Of a stretch of 64,000 nt of DNA, positions 41,101-50,317 are shown one piece after another. The first letter of the stretch is position 1, and every line of letters begins with the position of its first letter. A program made the position numbers and the translations under genes. Origin of the DNA: Conchocele bisecta (lineage: Eukaryota > Mollusca > Bivalvia > Lucinida > Thyasiridae). Where the stretch lies: positions 10,590,042 to 10,654,041 of the forward strand of contig CM055272.1 in the NCBI GenBank assembly GCA_029237695.1, written 5' to 3'. Under the pieces are notes generated by a model. It worked only from the letters and a program-made list of their open reading frames with translations. It was not told the DNA's origin and ran no database searches.

Positions 41101-43188
41101 CAGACTGAATGTACCTGCGTTTTAGGCCCATATCTATGGCACGCCGTTTTACTATTTATTCAGAGTAAAAGATATCTCTTTGAGTCAATAAGATATCAGT
41201 TTCAATCAACAAGATATCTCTTTCTGACAAACAGATATCTATTTCAGTCAATAAGATATATGTTTGTCAGAATGAGATATCTTGTTGATTGAAAGAGTTA
41301 CAGATATCTCTTTCAGTCAATAAGATATCTCTTTCAGTCAATAAGATATCTATTTGAGTCAATAAGATATCTCTTTAGATTCAATGAAACAGATATCTAC
41401 TTCTATGAATAAGATATCTTATATAGCCAAACAGATATCTTGTTGTATGAAACAGACATCTTCTATGGTGAAAGAGATATCTTGTTAAATCAATTAGATA
41501 TCTATTTGACTTTTTCATATAGATATCTGTTTGATCGACTACTTAACAGTAACTGTTGCTCCCTGCAAGTAATATAATTATTGTCCAATCAGAAAATAGT
41601 AAATAAATAAGTTGATTTTGAGGTCCATCAGCGGGATGGTGGTACTATTTTCCTGGTAGGGAGAATTAATTTATACAATTAAAACATGAAACAAAACAGA
41701 TATCTTATTGAAAGGCTTCAAGATCTCTTTCATCAAACTAGATATATTGTTGACTCAAAGAGATATCTTGTTCAAAGAGATATCTTGTTGACTCGAAGAG
41801 ATATCTTGAACTGTCAAATAGATATCTTGTTGAGTCAAAGTGATATCTTTAATAAATTCTTAGATAGATATCTCTTTTGAAATACTAGATATCTACTTCA
41901 CAATAAAATATATATATTTCCTTCAATAAGATATCTTAATGAGCCAAATAGATATCTCTTATATTATTTTCAAACATATATCTCTTTCCGAGAAGTAGAT
42001 ATCTAGTATGGTGAAATAGATATCTATTTGAGTCAACAAGATATCTCTTTCTGACAATAATATATCTCTTTCAGTCAATAAGATATCTCTTTGAGTCAAT
42101 AAGATATCTCTTTCAGTCAATAAGATATCTATTTGAGTCAATAAGATATCTCTTTCAGTAAATAAGATATCTTCTTCCGTCAATAATATATCTCTTTGAC
42201 TGAGGAAGACATATGTTACTATAAAGATATATTGTTCATGTACTAGATATCTTATTGACTGCAATAGATATCTGTTTGTCTGAAAGAGATATCTTGTTGA
42301 ATGAAAGAGATATCTTATTGACTCAAAGAGATATATTTTACTCTGAATAAATAGTAAAACGGCGTGCCATACATATCCAACTAATATAAATATACATGTT
42401 TTAAGTATCTCAGCAACTAATGGTAAAACTCTGTTTCCAGATTAAGCGCATATATCCGGATAATAATATACCAGCTGTCAATAACGTCATCCTCATAGAC
42501 GTAATGTTGAGCTTTGGAGTTAAATCACAGATGGCTACAGCTTGAAGTATGGTGTCATTGGCAGGTGTTAGATTAGTTGCGAACGGTAACTCTTGCAATC
42601 TACTCCCGTACCGACGGACGGGTTACACCGGAACAGGAGTGGATTGCAAGAGTTATCATTCGCAATTAGTGTTAGATGTAATCTCCTGGGGGTATCTGCT
42701 CTTTATTGGAATATAATTGTTACAGGACTGGCCGAGATATTTTTGTCTGTGACTGGAGAAACGGGGCCTATGGATTATGCCACCAGTGTAGATCCAGATC
42801 AGCCTGCACATCCGCGCAGCCTGATCAGGATCTGCAATGTTCGCCATTCTATCAATACATCACCGGTCATGCTTCTAACAAGCAATATATATTGTATTAG
42901 GCTACAGTAGTGTACTATTTGATCAGGAGCCACACTATCACAAATCCCATAAGCGCCATTTCTCCAGTGAGAGCCAGATTTAGGAACAAGTAGGTGGACA
43001 CGCGCCTGACAAGCCGGTGGTTTAACTCGCCATCACTCCGCCAGGCAGTTTACCTGTTTTAAGCCGACGAAGAAGGGTTCTGACATTTGCGCTGCACTGG
43101 CGGACGGCGGCGTTGGTGGCTCTGACTGCCGGACACCCACCGTTGCCATGACAACGATCAGGAACGCCGGTCCCGACACAACCCATAA
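28991..43188 (-). CDS. SLC49A3: SLC49 family MFS transporter (SLC49A3/MFSD7-like), C-terminal half
   Basis: Spliced minus-strand coding region; exons 43188-43054, 39919-39803, 38684-38532, 36137-35980, 33162-33026 and 29136-28991 (stop TAG at 28993-28991). Joined length is 846 bp, 281 residues plus stop, with all phases matching. It encodes membrane segments of the C-terminal half of a major facilitator protein of the plasma or organelle membrane. Family signs: EPPTPPS after the first segment, LCPRGYSD-EFAGICGAL across one junction, LYVDRTKHFEE, a PISMELAVEVTYPVAEAT stretch, PEDWT, and a terminal YKRLEAEQ. These match the SLC49A3/MFSD7 branch better than FLVCR or SLC49A4 as I know them. The substrate is not inferred here. 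The N-terminal half was not found upstream of 43188 to the window edge, so it is probably further right or outside. A candidate poly(A) signal (minus AATAAA) lies near 28859-28868. Confidence 0.82.
29505..30967 (+). repeat. Intronic repeat cluster of the transporter gene
   Basis: Units of about 150 bp with TCCGGAGCATAACTCGACCA, GGAATATTTTCATGAAACTT and CAAGAATGACAACTCTTGCA at 29537-29672, 29690-29836 and 30826-30967. Between them are copies of the ACTGTACCACCTAGGACCAC repeat (29930-30330) and of the GGTTAAAGTTTTT repeat (30300-30740). Confidence 0.85.
29887..29920. repeat. GGGC tetranucleotide repeat
   Basis: About eight GGGC units. Confidence 0.95.
30980..31130 (+). repeat. Further TCCGGAGCATAACT unit
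   Basis: Continues the cluster; same blocks as at 29537. Confidence 0.85.
31134..31480 (+). repeat. 350-bp dispersed repeat
   Basis: Reverse-complement copy at about 62790-63160; shared blocks TGCATGAAGACC-GTTTTCTCGTG, CAATAGCCTTCTCC and TTTCCGTAAACTGTGTTGAC. Confidence 0.85.
31481..32010 (+). repeat. Two tandem copies of a hairpin element
   Basis: Each copy (about 31481-31735 and 31740-32010) has an AT-rich T-tract, GTCTAGTAGCATAA, a hairpin of ACAATTATTGACTAGTGAG arms, and GGGCCCAGGCTCGAGGTCAA. Third copy, reverse, at 58245-58445. Confidence 0.9.
32031..32400 (+). repeat. TCCGGAGCATAACT units continued
   Basis: Two and a half more units (32031-32190, 32197-32350, 32355-32400). Confidence 0.8.
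32548..32712. repeat. Imperfect palindrome, AATGAGTGAGCATAG core
   Basis: Arms AGAGGATATTCC... / ...GAATATCCT; the core AATGAGTGAGCATAGCGAAC matches the palindrome at 2487-2648. Confidence 0.8.
33026..33162 (-). CDS. SLC49A3: SLC49A3-like exon (QLQGIVYMFAMQFL...TPEDWT)
   Basis: 137 bp, phase 2 in and phase 1 out. Acceptor TTCTGTTTCAG, donor GTAAGA. Completes a membrane helix begun in the preceding exon, then an extracellular or lumenal loop ending in PEDWT. A 565-bp MITE begins 25 bases upstream of the acceptor, so the branch point probably lies at or within the MITE end. Confidence 0.87.
33188..33752. mobile_element. MITE, CTGTCTGTTTCACGAAAGCT family, next to a splice acceptor
   Basis: 565 bp, TA on both sides (33186-33187 and 33753-33754), about 110-bp inverted ends, inner GGGGATTTAACATGGGG hairpin. 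Its left end is 25 bases from the transporter exon 33026-33162. Confidence 0.92.
33781..34015. mobile_element. MITE with CGGTAATAACCCTAC ends and nested hairpin
   Basis: Ends CGGTAATAACCCTACGTATT and complement, TA on both sides. An inner hairpin (33885-33952, CTAGATATTGGGGACA arms) may be a second insertion. Confidence 0.8.
34353..34466. mobile_element. Partial MITE, TGTGACTGGAGAAATGGGGC family
   Basis: Right part only; CCAGTGCAGACCCTGATC and CATAAGTCC-AGTTCTCCAGTCA recognisable. Confidence 0.6.
34509..34746. mobile_element. MITE, GGGGGCCATTTCACT family
   Basis: Third copy; an inner ACATAGCCGCCTATGTT hairpin distinguishes it. Confidence 0.85.
34747..35054. mobile_element. MITE with AAGTATACTTT subterminal repeats
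   Basis: Ends AGTAGCC / GGCTACT; GCAAAGTATACTTT occurs twice in each arm and the centre is a perfect hairpin TTATCACAGCCA. Full copy 37618-37922 and internally deleted copy 39137-39207. Confidence 0.9.
35081..35330. repeat. Decayed inverted-repeat element
   Basis: AAAGTGTGGC near both ends in opposite orientation, and inner CCATGAAAAC / GTTTTCATGG. Boundaries approximate. Confidence 0.5.
35331..35979. other. Intron sequence of the transporter gene
   Basis: Contains a partial TGTGACTGGAGAAATGGGGC-type MITE (about 35598-35720). The SLC49A3-like exon follows at 35980. Confidence 0.5.
35980..36137 (-). CDS. SLC49A3: SLC49A3-like exon (VSRLRDQHVAVA...ATSSGLCIVSG)
   Basis: 158 bp, phase 0 start and phase 2 end. 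Acceptor TGTGGACAG, donor GTACGT. Encodes a small-residue membrane helix (IAAALFGGFGLAIYP) and the ELAVEVTYPVAEATSSG stretch, then the start of the next helix. An alternative acceptor 8 bases downstream (TTTCCAG) would break the phase with the preceding exon. Confidence 0.87.
36165..37200 (-). repeat. CTTAACCAAAAACTT repeat array
   Basis: Minus-oriented copy of the GTCGCGCC...GGACACAC repeat at 36165-36357, then three to four units of about 235 bp with CAAAGTAATTTGACCTTGAC, TAGATGATGATAAACACCCA and GCAGTTGCAGAGATATAGTA, separated by variable runs of AACTTAACCAAAA. Ends with a CGTACGTACGTACG run (37136-37160). Confidence 0.9.
37618..37922. mobile_element. MITE with AAGTATACTTT subterminal repeats
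   Basis: Second full copy of the element at 34747-35054. Confidence 0.9.
38073..38446 (-). mobile_element. MITE with inner foldback, reverse copy
   Basis: Reverse of 22239-22545; ends with TGTGCTGGAATTATA. Its central hairpin has extra GCGGGAATACTGGACGA arms around GGCCGGAAGGCC. Confidence 0.85.
38532..38684 (-). CDS. SLC49A3: SLC49A3-like exon (EFAGICGALMIFTG...AGIGFTQ)
   Basis: 153 bp, 51 codons, phase 0. Two membrane segments separated by the charged loop LYVDRTKHFEEV, an MFS-type D-R-T-K loop. Acceptor ACACGACAG; the donor is GTTGTT, unusually weak. GC-rich coding bias contrasts with the AT-rich flanks. A short MITE copy ends about 25 bases upstream of the acceptor. Confidence 0.87.
38708..38776. 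mobile_element. Short internally deleted MITE near an exon
   Basis: Both ends of the TGTGACTGGAGAAATGGGGC family with almost no interior; its left end lies about 24 bases from the exon 38532-38684. Confidence 0.75.
39137..39207. mobile_element. Deleted AAGTATACTTT MITE
   Basis: Only the outer arms of the 34747-35054 element remain. Confidence 0.75.
39278..39520. mobile_element. MITE, TGTGACTGGAGAAATGGGGC family
   Basis: Full-length copy inside a transporter intron. Confidence 0.9.
39697..39791. mobile_element. 95-bp Tigger-like MITE next to a splice donor
   Basis: Near-perfect palindrome; ends TACAGTGGAACGTCTCC and GGAGAGGTTCCACTGTA, centre a GGGGACCTCCCT triplication. A related single end lies at 39549. 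Starts 11 bases inside the intron that follows exon 39803-39919 (minus strand). Confidence 0.85.
39803..39919 (-). CDS. SLC49A3: SLC49A3-like exon (IIRNKDYMVLNLCFGAG...CPRGYSD)
   Basis: 117 bp, 39 codons, phase 0. Acceptor TTTATTTATTCAG, donor GTAAGT. Encodes one membrane segment rich in Ala and Gly followed by EQILCPRGYSD, the best family signature in the gene. The 5' edge of this exon is partly duplicated into the intron before it, and a small MITE starts 11 bases into the intron after it. Confidence 0.88.
39920..40694. other. Transporter intron with partial exon-edge copies
   Basis: 39943-39965 repeats ACACAGGTTTAAT-CATGTA from inside the neighbouring exon; 40650-40694 repeats the exon edge and acceptor (TTACGGATGATCTGAATAAA). 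The rest is AT-rich without feature. Confidence 0.75.
40695..40857. mobile_element. hAT-like MITE with CAGGCCCGTAGCCAG end
   Basis: Ends CAGGCCCGTAGCCAG and CTGGCTACAGGCCTG; AACAC on both sides. Inserted in the duplicated exon-edge copy, whose original text is known from 39920-39960. A related GGCCGTAGCCA element is at 55829-55971. Confidence 0.85.
40867..41068. mobile_element. MITE with TAATCCTTTCAATCC end
   Basis: Diverged copy of the 25929-26176 element, ends GGGTTGAAAGGGTTAA. Confidence 0.75.
41137..42369. mobile_element. 1.23-kb foldback element built of GATATC palindromes
   Basis: Ends TGGCACGCCGTTTTACTATT and complement, TA on both sides. Both arms are runs of 15-25-bp units such as AAGATATCTCTTTGAGTCAA; about 37 GATATC words by eye. 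Central 41540-41690 lacks them. Lies in an intron of the transporter gene. Confidence 0.92.
42575..42665. repeat. Hairpin
   Basis: Arms GCGAACGGTAACTCTTGCAA and near-complement, loop with CCGTACCGACGGACGGG. Confidence 0.75.
42745..42975. mobile_element. MITE, TGTGACTGGAGAAATGGGGC family
   Basis: Full-length copy 79 bases from the exon 43054-43188. Confidence 0.9.
43054..43188 (-). CDS. SLC49A3: SLC49A3-like exon (LWVVSGPAFLIVV...FFVGLKQ)
   Basis: 135 bp, 45 codons, phase 0 both ends. Minus-strand acceptor CTTACTTCCAG sits just above 43188 and donor GTAAAC just below 43054. One hydrophobic segment, then the QSEPPTPPS linker typical of this family leading to a cytoplasmic stretch. First exon recognised; earlier exons not seen. 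Confidence 0.82.
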
Positions 43189-43299
43189 CTGGAAGTAAGA
43201 GGTAATTATTATATCTGTGTGTCCTTTACAACAATGAGCCATTTTGAAATCCAAGACGTCGGTACTCTATGGATCACATACAAACATGTACGTATTGTC

Positions 43300-44972
43300 T
43301 TACATGTCTCCATATAATAAGGCCCCTGTCACATGAAGCTCCCGCACAGATTGCAGGCCCAATAAGGGCCAAAACCCTGATAACTCGTGGGTAATCACAC
43401 GGCAAGCGGGCTGCACGATTTTACGATTTTTGGACCCATGCGGCCCATACAGGTGCAGTACGGTCCAGCAGTATGTTGGGTCCTATGAGCCCCGTATAGG
43501 CTCTCACAGGCCCTGTACAGTATTGTGGGCCCGGTACGGGCTCCGTAGGACTGATGGTACAGGTGTTTCCAAGCCGGTACAACATCCGCATGGACCTGTA
43601 TAAGGCCGCACGTGCATCTTCGGAAAATAGGTCACGCTTATAAAAAGGTCACATGTTGGATAGTGGTATGTGGTGGACACACGTTGGTTATGAAGTTGTG
43701 CAAGTATGGCGGTTGTAGGTGGTATAGTAAGTGAGAAACAGATTTAAACGCGAACACTTAACTTAACTTTGTGCCGCGGTAGCTGTTCGATCACTGCTGT
43801 TTACCTCTACACCGACGTATGTGAAGTTGTCATTACTTGCCGGAGGAGGTGGTTTTTCCCGGTTACTCCGGTTTCCCCACCATTCATCTCACGGAGTAAT
43901 GCAGTTTAAACCGGAATTGGCCGCCCGCATTACTCTGAATAAACATTATTGACTGTAATATGCATCGTCTGGAATCAAATTTAACATTTTGGACCATGAC
44001 CGGCGGTATGGTACGGGCCACTCACTAATATATGGGCAATTGCTATACCGCCGTGTATTATCTTCTCTTTTTCTTTCGTCTTCAGAATATGTGAAACACA
44101 TTGTCATCTAACCAAATAGTAACAGATAAACGCCACACCTGAACTCGAATAATAGCAAATCGCATATAACGATAAGCCGCGAAACGACAGTAGCTGGGCC
44201 CGAAAACATATTACATCATACTTTGCATAACCCTGCCTGAATTGTTATGCCCTGACCAACCGTCAAATATCATCACTGTTACGGCTGAATCCCCATATAT
44301 CACATGCACTCACACTCAGCCTTTTTCACGGTCTTACATACCGGCTTCGTGCGATAGATAGGAGAATGAAATAGCTAGGTTAAATTAACCGCCTCATTGC
44401 CTCCTTCATTTAATGCACATATTTCGACTGTATGGCAGATATTAGTAAATTCGGAAACAAACGGGCCAACGGTCATTGGCCTGCCACTTTTGGGTTCAAA
44501 TGCCTGGGTTTGGAAGGTCCTCGAGCCAATTCCTACCCTTAAATATAAGATAATTAACATTGTGCAATTATGGTGCTTCTATGTGGTACAGTAACAGGGA
44601 AAGGGACCAAAACACGAAAACTTAACATTGAAAATGGTTAAGTCGATTACGCGGGAAAAATAGGTCAAGGTCGAAAGAGGTCACATGTTGGATAGCGGTA
44701 TATGTGGTGGGCACCCGTTGGTTATGAGGTTGTGCAAGTATATGGTGGCTCTAGGTGGTATATTAAGTGAGCAACATATTTAAACGCAAAAAAATACACT
44801 TAACATTGAAAATGGCTCAGTTGATTATGCGGTTCAAATAGGTCAAGGCCCAAAGAAGGTCACATGTTGGATAGTGGTATGTGGTGGGCACCCGTTTCTC
44901 TACTACAAACTAATATTTTGAGAACCCCCCTTCATTACCCTGGTAACATGTTATTATATTATTTAGGGTGTA
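43300..44972. repeat. Repeat-rich region left of the large TIR element
   Basis: 43320-43610 is a GC-rich stretch of unknown nature. 43620-43770 and 44600-44900 are minus copies of the CACATGTTGGATAGTGGTAT repeat. 44279-44553 is a 270-bp repeat whose second copy is at 54243-54510. Confidence 0.7.
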
Positions 44973-44987
44973 CTTGTTTTAGGAGTA

Positions 44988-45155
44988 CGGACAAAATCCC
45001 CGATGGACAAATGCCCCGACTCCAAAAATGACAGGGTAGGACAAATGCCCCGACAATGTTTATATAGGGCGGACATATGCCCCACATAGGGAGAACAAAT
45101 GCCCCGACTATCTTTGCATGGGGCGGACAAATGCCCCGACTATCTTTGCATGGGG
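44988..45155. repeat. Left terminal inverted repeat
   Basis: Contains six iterations of a GGACAAATGCCCCGAC motif (one diverged), two of them within a perfect 32-bp tandem ending CTATCTTTGCATGGGGCGGA. Closely matches the complement of the right end, including GACTCCAAAAATGACAGG. Confidence 0.9.
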
Positions 45156-45277
45156 CGGATGATCTAATTAATGATCAAACAATTTAATTACTAAGCAATC
45201 AGACTTTACTCAAGATGACATGTTCACATCAATATTCACTCAAGGTTACATCAAATTGTATATATAAAGAAGGGTAA

Positions 45278-46162
45278 ATTGTATTGTCATCATTAGAACT
45301 AATTTCGGCTCTTGAAATTGCAATTGAAAAACAACTAGGAGTAACCACCAATGGCATTATAGGACAAATAGCAGAACAACACTTAGGACAAAATGTAACA
45401 ACAACAACAATTCCTAGCACACCATCCACTGAAAAAATGCACACGTCACAGATGGACAGATCCCAATCAGAAACTTCTATACTAAACGTTTTAGGTACAC
45501 TGGCTAATGCGGACAAGGTAATAAAGTCACTAAACAAATATAAAGCAAGTAAACAATCGACCGTTAGTGGACAAAGTAGTAAGCCCTTTACCACGAAACT
45601 GGGGGGAAACAAATCAACACTTACACCCGAGCCCCTAATGTTTGATAGCAGCATGGACGACTCAGACCCAAATAAACTAATAATCGTAACATCCACCGAA
45701 TCGATAGAGTCTCATCCCATTCAAACACTAACAGGTATCTCCAATATTTCGACCATTTGTGCAGACAACACAACACTACATGAAATAAACGATAATGAGG
45801 ACACACCAATAAACAAACAAACGTCAAGCAATAGTGTTGCCACATCAACACCCAATAACAGTCCAGCAGAAAAACGTACAACTATAGAAAATTATAATAT
45901 GCGTAAAATTATAACAGCAAATCGTAAATATAATACAAAATCCATAAAAGATAACGTAACCGAAGTTAGCTCAAAAGCGAATACAGGCATGAAAAAACAG
46001 AATAAATTTAATAACAAGCAGAAGATAGGTAAAAACGTATTAAAATCAGTGGCACCGTTAGCGGAACAACAACAACAATGCAATTTAACACCATTTAATG
46101 GTAATAAAGTCCTAAATTCACAGAAAAGGAGTCAGGCATATGCACCAAAAAGCTCATCATAA
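45278..46162 (+). pseudogene. LINE ORF1 remnant
   Basis: About 294 codons open, ending TAA at 46160-46162. Ser/Thr/Asn-rich and low in complexity; no CCHC zinc knuckle is visible, unlike most I-group ORF1 proteins. The C-terminal part is Lys/Asn-rich and probably nucleic-acid binding. First in-frame Met is far downstream (KMHTSQMD). Confidence 0.7.
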
Positions 46163-46187
46163 GAAAACATATATATAATAAATAAAT

Positions 46188-46838
46188 ATGGGTAGAAACA
46201 AAAATAAAGGAATGACCCTGACCGTCTTTCAATGGAACTGTCGGGGATTTGTAAAAACAAAAGGAGAGCTTATCAATGTTCTAGAAAATAACGTAATGTC
46301 ACCTGATGTAATATGCCTGCAAGAAATGTCAAAGCCTTCAACACTCACTGGATACAACCTCGTATCCTACGCAACCAATTATTTCCATGGCAGTGGGGTA
46401 GGAATATACGCTAAAAATGGAATATCATGTGTAGAACTCAAAACAAATCACCTTACAGAAAAACTAAATAACCTCTATTGTGGTATTAAGGTACTCAGCA
46501 ATAAAGGAAACATTGATATATTAAAAGTGTACATTGGCCCTGGTAACCATAATCACGAACCAAAACTAAACAACCTCAATAAAATTATCACACAATTAAG
46601 CAATAAATCTCTAATATTGGGTGACTTCAACGGGCACAACCCACTATGGGACGTGCATTACAATGCTAAGACAAACAAAGTAGGTGATGAAATAATACAA
46701 TTTCTAGATAACACTGATTATGTAGTACTTAACAACGGAGCTGTAACTTACGATACGTCACACATTTCTTCAAGCAAATGTATTGGAACAGCACCCGACA
46801 TAACATTAGCAACACCTGCTTTAGCCTCCTTGACATGA
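46188..46838 (+). pseudogene. LINE ORF2: APE endonuclease domain
   Basis: Starts MGRNKNKG, 26 bases after ORF1. Motifs: FQWNCRG (Asn), ICLQE (Glu), ILGDFNGHN (Asp-Asn). The last block SDHYPIITN is present at about 46852-46880 but in another frame, so a frameshift separates it. Would nick target DNA for target-primed reverse transcription. Confidence 0.9.
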
Positions 46839-46898
46839 CTCTACACTAGGAAGTGACCACTATCCGATAATTACTAACGTTTCTACGATACCATAGAA

Positions 46899-47024
46899 TT
46901 TTTTTTGCCAATGACCGCCAATTTCAAACACAAATAATTCTTAAATCCTTATTTGTGTTTGAAATTGGCGGTCCTTGGTAATTGTTTTTTTTTTTTTTTT
47001 TTTTTTTTTTTTTCTAAATTCTAA
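46899..47024 (-). mobile_element. Small poly(A)-bearing hairpin insertion in the LINE
   Basis: 126 bp between two copies of ATACCATAGAA (46888-46898, 47025-47035). Contains arms GACCGCCAATTTCAAACACA and complement, plus T8 and a T29-scale run; read on the minus strand it ends in A8 next to the duplication, as a retroposed short RNA would. Interrupts the endonuclease-RT linker. Confidence 0.75.
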
Positions 47025-47040
47025 ATACCATAGAAGTACT

Positions 47041-49113
47041 CCAGCCACCATTCCTAAATGGAAGTTAGGTCATGCTAACTGGGAGCTGTTCCAACGACTA
47101 TGCACTAATAGACTACACACAGATACAAATCTAGATACAAAACAATACCACGATGAATTTGTGAGCACCCTCTATAACATAAGTAAGGAGAGTATACCAC
47201 AGACAAGTGGTAAAGCTCATAATCGCCCAACCAATCCCTGGTGGACACCAGCTTGCACAGATGCCATTAAAAACAGGGAGAACTGTCTGCGTAGATGGAA
47301 ACAAGCACACAAATATCATACAACACTTAAACAAACTAGGCGAGAGGAATATTTGAAAGCTAAGTCCCTCGCGACTGAAGTAATTAACGACGCAAAAAGT
47401 TGTGGTTGGGAGAAATTTATACTGAAATAAATAACGACAAAACGAGTAAAGAATTATGGGACCAATTTAATAGAATCAGAGGAAAAGCTATAAAGCCAAT
47501 GCCTCCACTATTACATAACAATAGCAATGTCTACGACAACAAACAAAAAGCAGAGGTGCTCACAGACCATTATACAACTATGTCAAGTGACAATAATCTT
47601 AATCCCGAATTCAAAACAGTTAAGGTTAAGAGAAACCCCGAAATTCAAACAAAAATAGATACTAACACGTTATGGCCAGAATCTAATGAGGTTGACTGCC
47701 TCAATCGGTGCTTTATTATGTCAGAAATAAAATATGCCCTTAAAAATAAGAAAAACTCTGCACCAGGAGCAGACAAGATACACTACGCAATACTAAAGCA
47801 TCTCCCAAAAGAATATATGGAACAACTGCTTCTGGTGATAAATAAGTCCTGGGTAAATGGTACACTACCTGATACCTGGAAAGAAGCTACCATCATCCCT
47901 ATATTGAAACCAAAGAAGGACCCAACACTCCCGCCCTCATACAGACCCATTTCTCTAACCCCAGCAATATGTAAAATAATCGGAAACGATGGTAGCTAAC
48001 AAATTAAAACATCACTTAGAAACAAATCAGAAACTGAGCCCGACCCAATCAGGATTCCGAAATAACAGATCTACATTAGATCAACTGGCACGACTAGACA
48101 CAATTATTAAAACAGCCATGATGGAAAAGAAACTGGTCGTTGCAGTATTCTTAGACTTAGAAAAAGCCCTTGACCTAATGTGGACGAAAGGTGCAATAGA
48201 ACAACTCATCTGGAAGGGCATAAATAACAGAATGTTGTTGTGGCTTGACAACTTTCTGACGGGCAGAAAAATTAGAGTGAGAATAGGATCAGAACACTCC
48301 GAATTTCAAAATGTAGATAACGGTAGCCCCCAGGGCAGCGTAGTTAGTCCAACGCTGTTTAACATCATGATAGATACATTGTATAACGAACTCAACGAGA
48401 ACAACACAATTACAACTATCAAAAATGATCTATCGCAATTTGCAGATGATAGCTCGATCTGGCATGTACATGCAGATCTCAATATAGCCTTGGGGGCTGT
48501 ACAGGTAACATTAGATAAAATCACAACATGGCAAAATAAATGTGGGTTTAAAATATCCCCACTAAAAACTGAGGCAGTCATCTTTCATAGAGGAGGACAC
48601 TTATTCTACAAAAGCACGGAGCAACGGTATGCATATAAAGGAGATCAACAATACAAAATTAAAGAACTAGTTGTTAACAATCAGGCAATACCATACAAAA
48701 AATGCGCAAAGTTCCTGGGTATGTACTTGGACGATAGACTTACCTGGGGACCTCACATATCAGATCTAATTCAACGTTGTAGGAAGGATCTAAATCTAAT
48801 GAAACTAATCTCAGGTACATCTTATGGTGCAGACAAATCCTCCCTCCTACAACTATATAAAGCACTAATCCTGTCGAAGATGGACTATGGATGCATGCTA
48901 TACAAAGATGCTGCGGCTGCTCACCTGGATAAGTTAGAATTAATTCAAAGAGCAGCGCTAAGGCTTGCCACGGGTGCCTATAAAACAACAAGAGCCGCAG
49001 TAATCGAAGTAGAAACAGCACTGTTACCACTAGATTTAAGAAGGGAACAAACTTTACTGAAATACTGGGTCCGAACCAACCCCATGGCGCTCACCTACCA
49101 ATCAACGAACTAA
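47041..49113 (+). pseudogene. LINE ORF2: reverse transcriptase region
   Basis: Linker from about 47041 (ATIPKWKLGHANWELF), frame break near 47400-47430, then NSAPGADKIHYAIL, PPSYRPISLTPAICKI, a frame break near 47990, then TQSGFRNNRSTLDQL, VFLDLEKALD (first catalytic Asp), GSPQGSVVSPTLFN and FADDSS (catalytic Asp pair). KFLGMYLDDRLTW marks the thumb. The catalytic residues are all kept, so decay is recent or partly sequencing error. Confidence 0.92.
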
Positions 49114-49911
49114 TACAACTCAAACCAGCATACAAACACAATATGATTAAACTAAAACGAGACGCAACCAATACAGTCAATAAGTATACCAACAAAAAAA
49201 GCAAATATAAAAACGTGTTATGCAATGAATGCACTAATCTTAACAGAAGAATATGATTTGGGTGGATGCGAGATGCAGCCATTCAAAACGCATATCCCGT
49301 ATTATCTATTTGAAATTACAGCTCGATCTGATCTCACTGAAATTATAAAAGATAAAACTAAGAATCCAACCCTTAGCCTCAAACACGCAATGGAACATTT
49401 AGAACATAATTGGAAAGACAGCCTACACATATATACGGACGGTAGCAAAAACCCAGAACTCGGTATCACCTCAGCTGCGTTTGTGGTCCCGGATCTAAGT
49501 CACGTAGAACAATACAAACTGGACCCCAATCTAACTGTATTTACCTCGGAACTTATTGCAATTGAAAAAGCCCTCATATTCAACCTAAAACTCAAAAACT
49601 ACAATAACACTGTAATCATAACAGACTCACTAAGCTCCATCCAAGCAATCAACACAGGCACGTCTAAAACGAGACCTGACAAGGTCCATACCATTAAAAT
49701 TCTTATAAGTAAACATATGGAACAAGGGAAAAATATTAATATAGACTGGGTACCCTCACATGTTGGAATACCTGGAAACGAAGAAGCCGACCGAGCGGCA
49801 AGCACAGCTCATTTGATAGGAACACAAGATAATACTCTGCCTACACACAGAGAATTATATTCAGTCATTAAACAAAAAATAAAATCAAAATGGCAAAAAA
49901 CGATGGGATAA
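49075..49911 (+). pseudogene. LINE ORF2: RNase H domain
   Basis: After a frameshift near 49085 the sequence continues as HGAHLPINELIQLKPAY, then from 49225 in another frame. RNase H residues: IYTDGSK (Asp), SELIAIEKAL (Glu), IITDSLSSI (Asp) and PGNEEADRAAS (Asp), all present. Ends at a frame break near 49905. Confidence 0.9.
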
Positions 49912-50317
49912 CATTCATAAGCATTACTATGGCGGGCACACATTTCAAGTCATGGTGCCTACCATACCAAATAAATGTAAACAATACAGCAAGGATAGAA
50001 TGTCAGATAAAATAATAACACGACTCAGACTAGGTAGAAACGGTATAAAGGCAAATCTTCATCCACAGGGCAGCGATATTGATGTAGATTTGAATTGTAG
50101 TCAGTGCGACGAAGATGAAATAGAAGAACTGGACCACTATTTCTTCTTCTGCCCAGCGCATGAATTAGCAAGAGAAGATCTAGCCGCTGTCTGCTTAAAA
50201 AATAATGTTATATCATCTCCATATAATTTAATATTCCCCCCTAAAGAATGCGAAAATGAAATACACTTAGCTGTACTAAAATACATTAAGGCGACAGGGT
50301 ACTGGAATAAAATATAA
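49905..50317 (+). pseudogene. LINE ORF2: C-terminal zinc-finger segment
   Basis: Ends at TAA 50315-50317. Contains CSQCDEDEIEELDHYFFFCP, a C-x2-C...H...C cluster that follows RNase H in many LINEs. The 3' UTR is short and AT-rich. Confidence 0.85.

Noticed and set aside
45229..45696. Minus-strand 155-codon frame
   Set aside because: Antisense shadow of the LINE ORF1.
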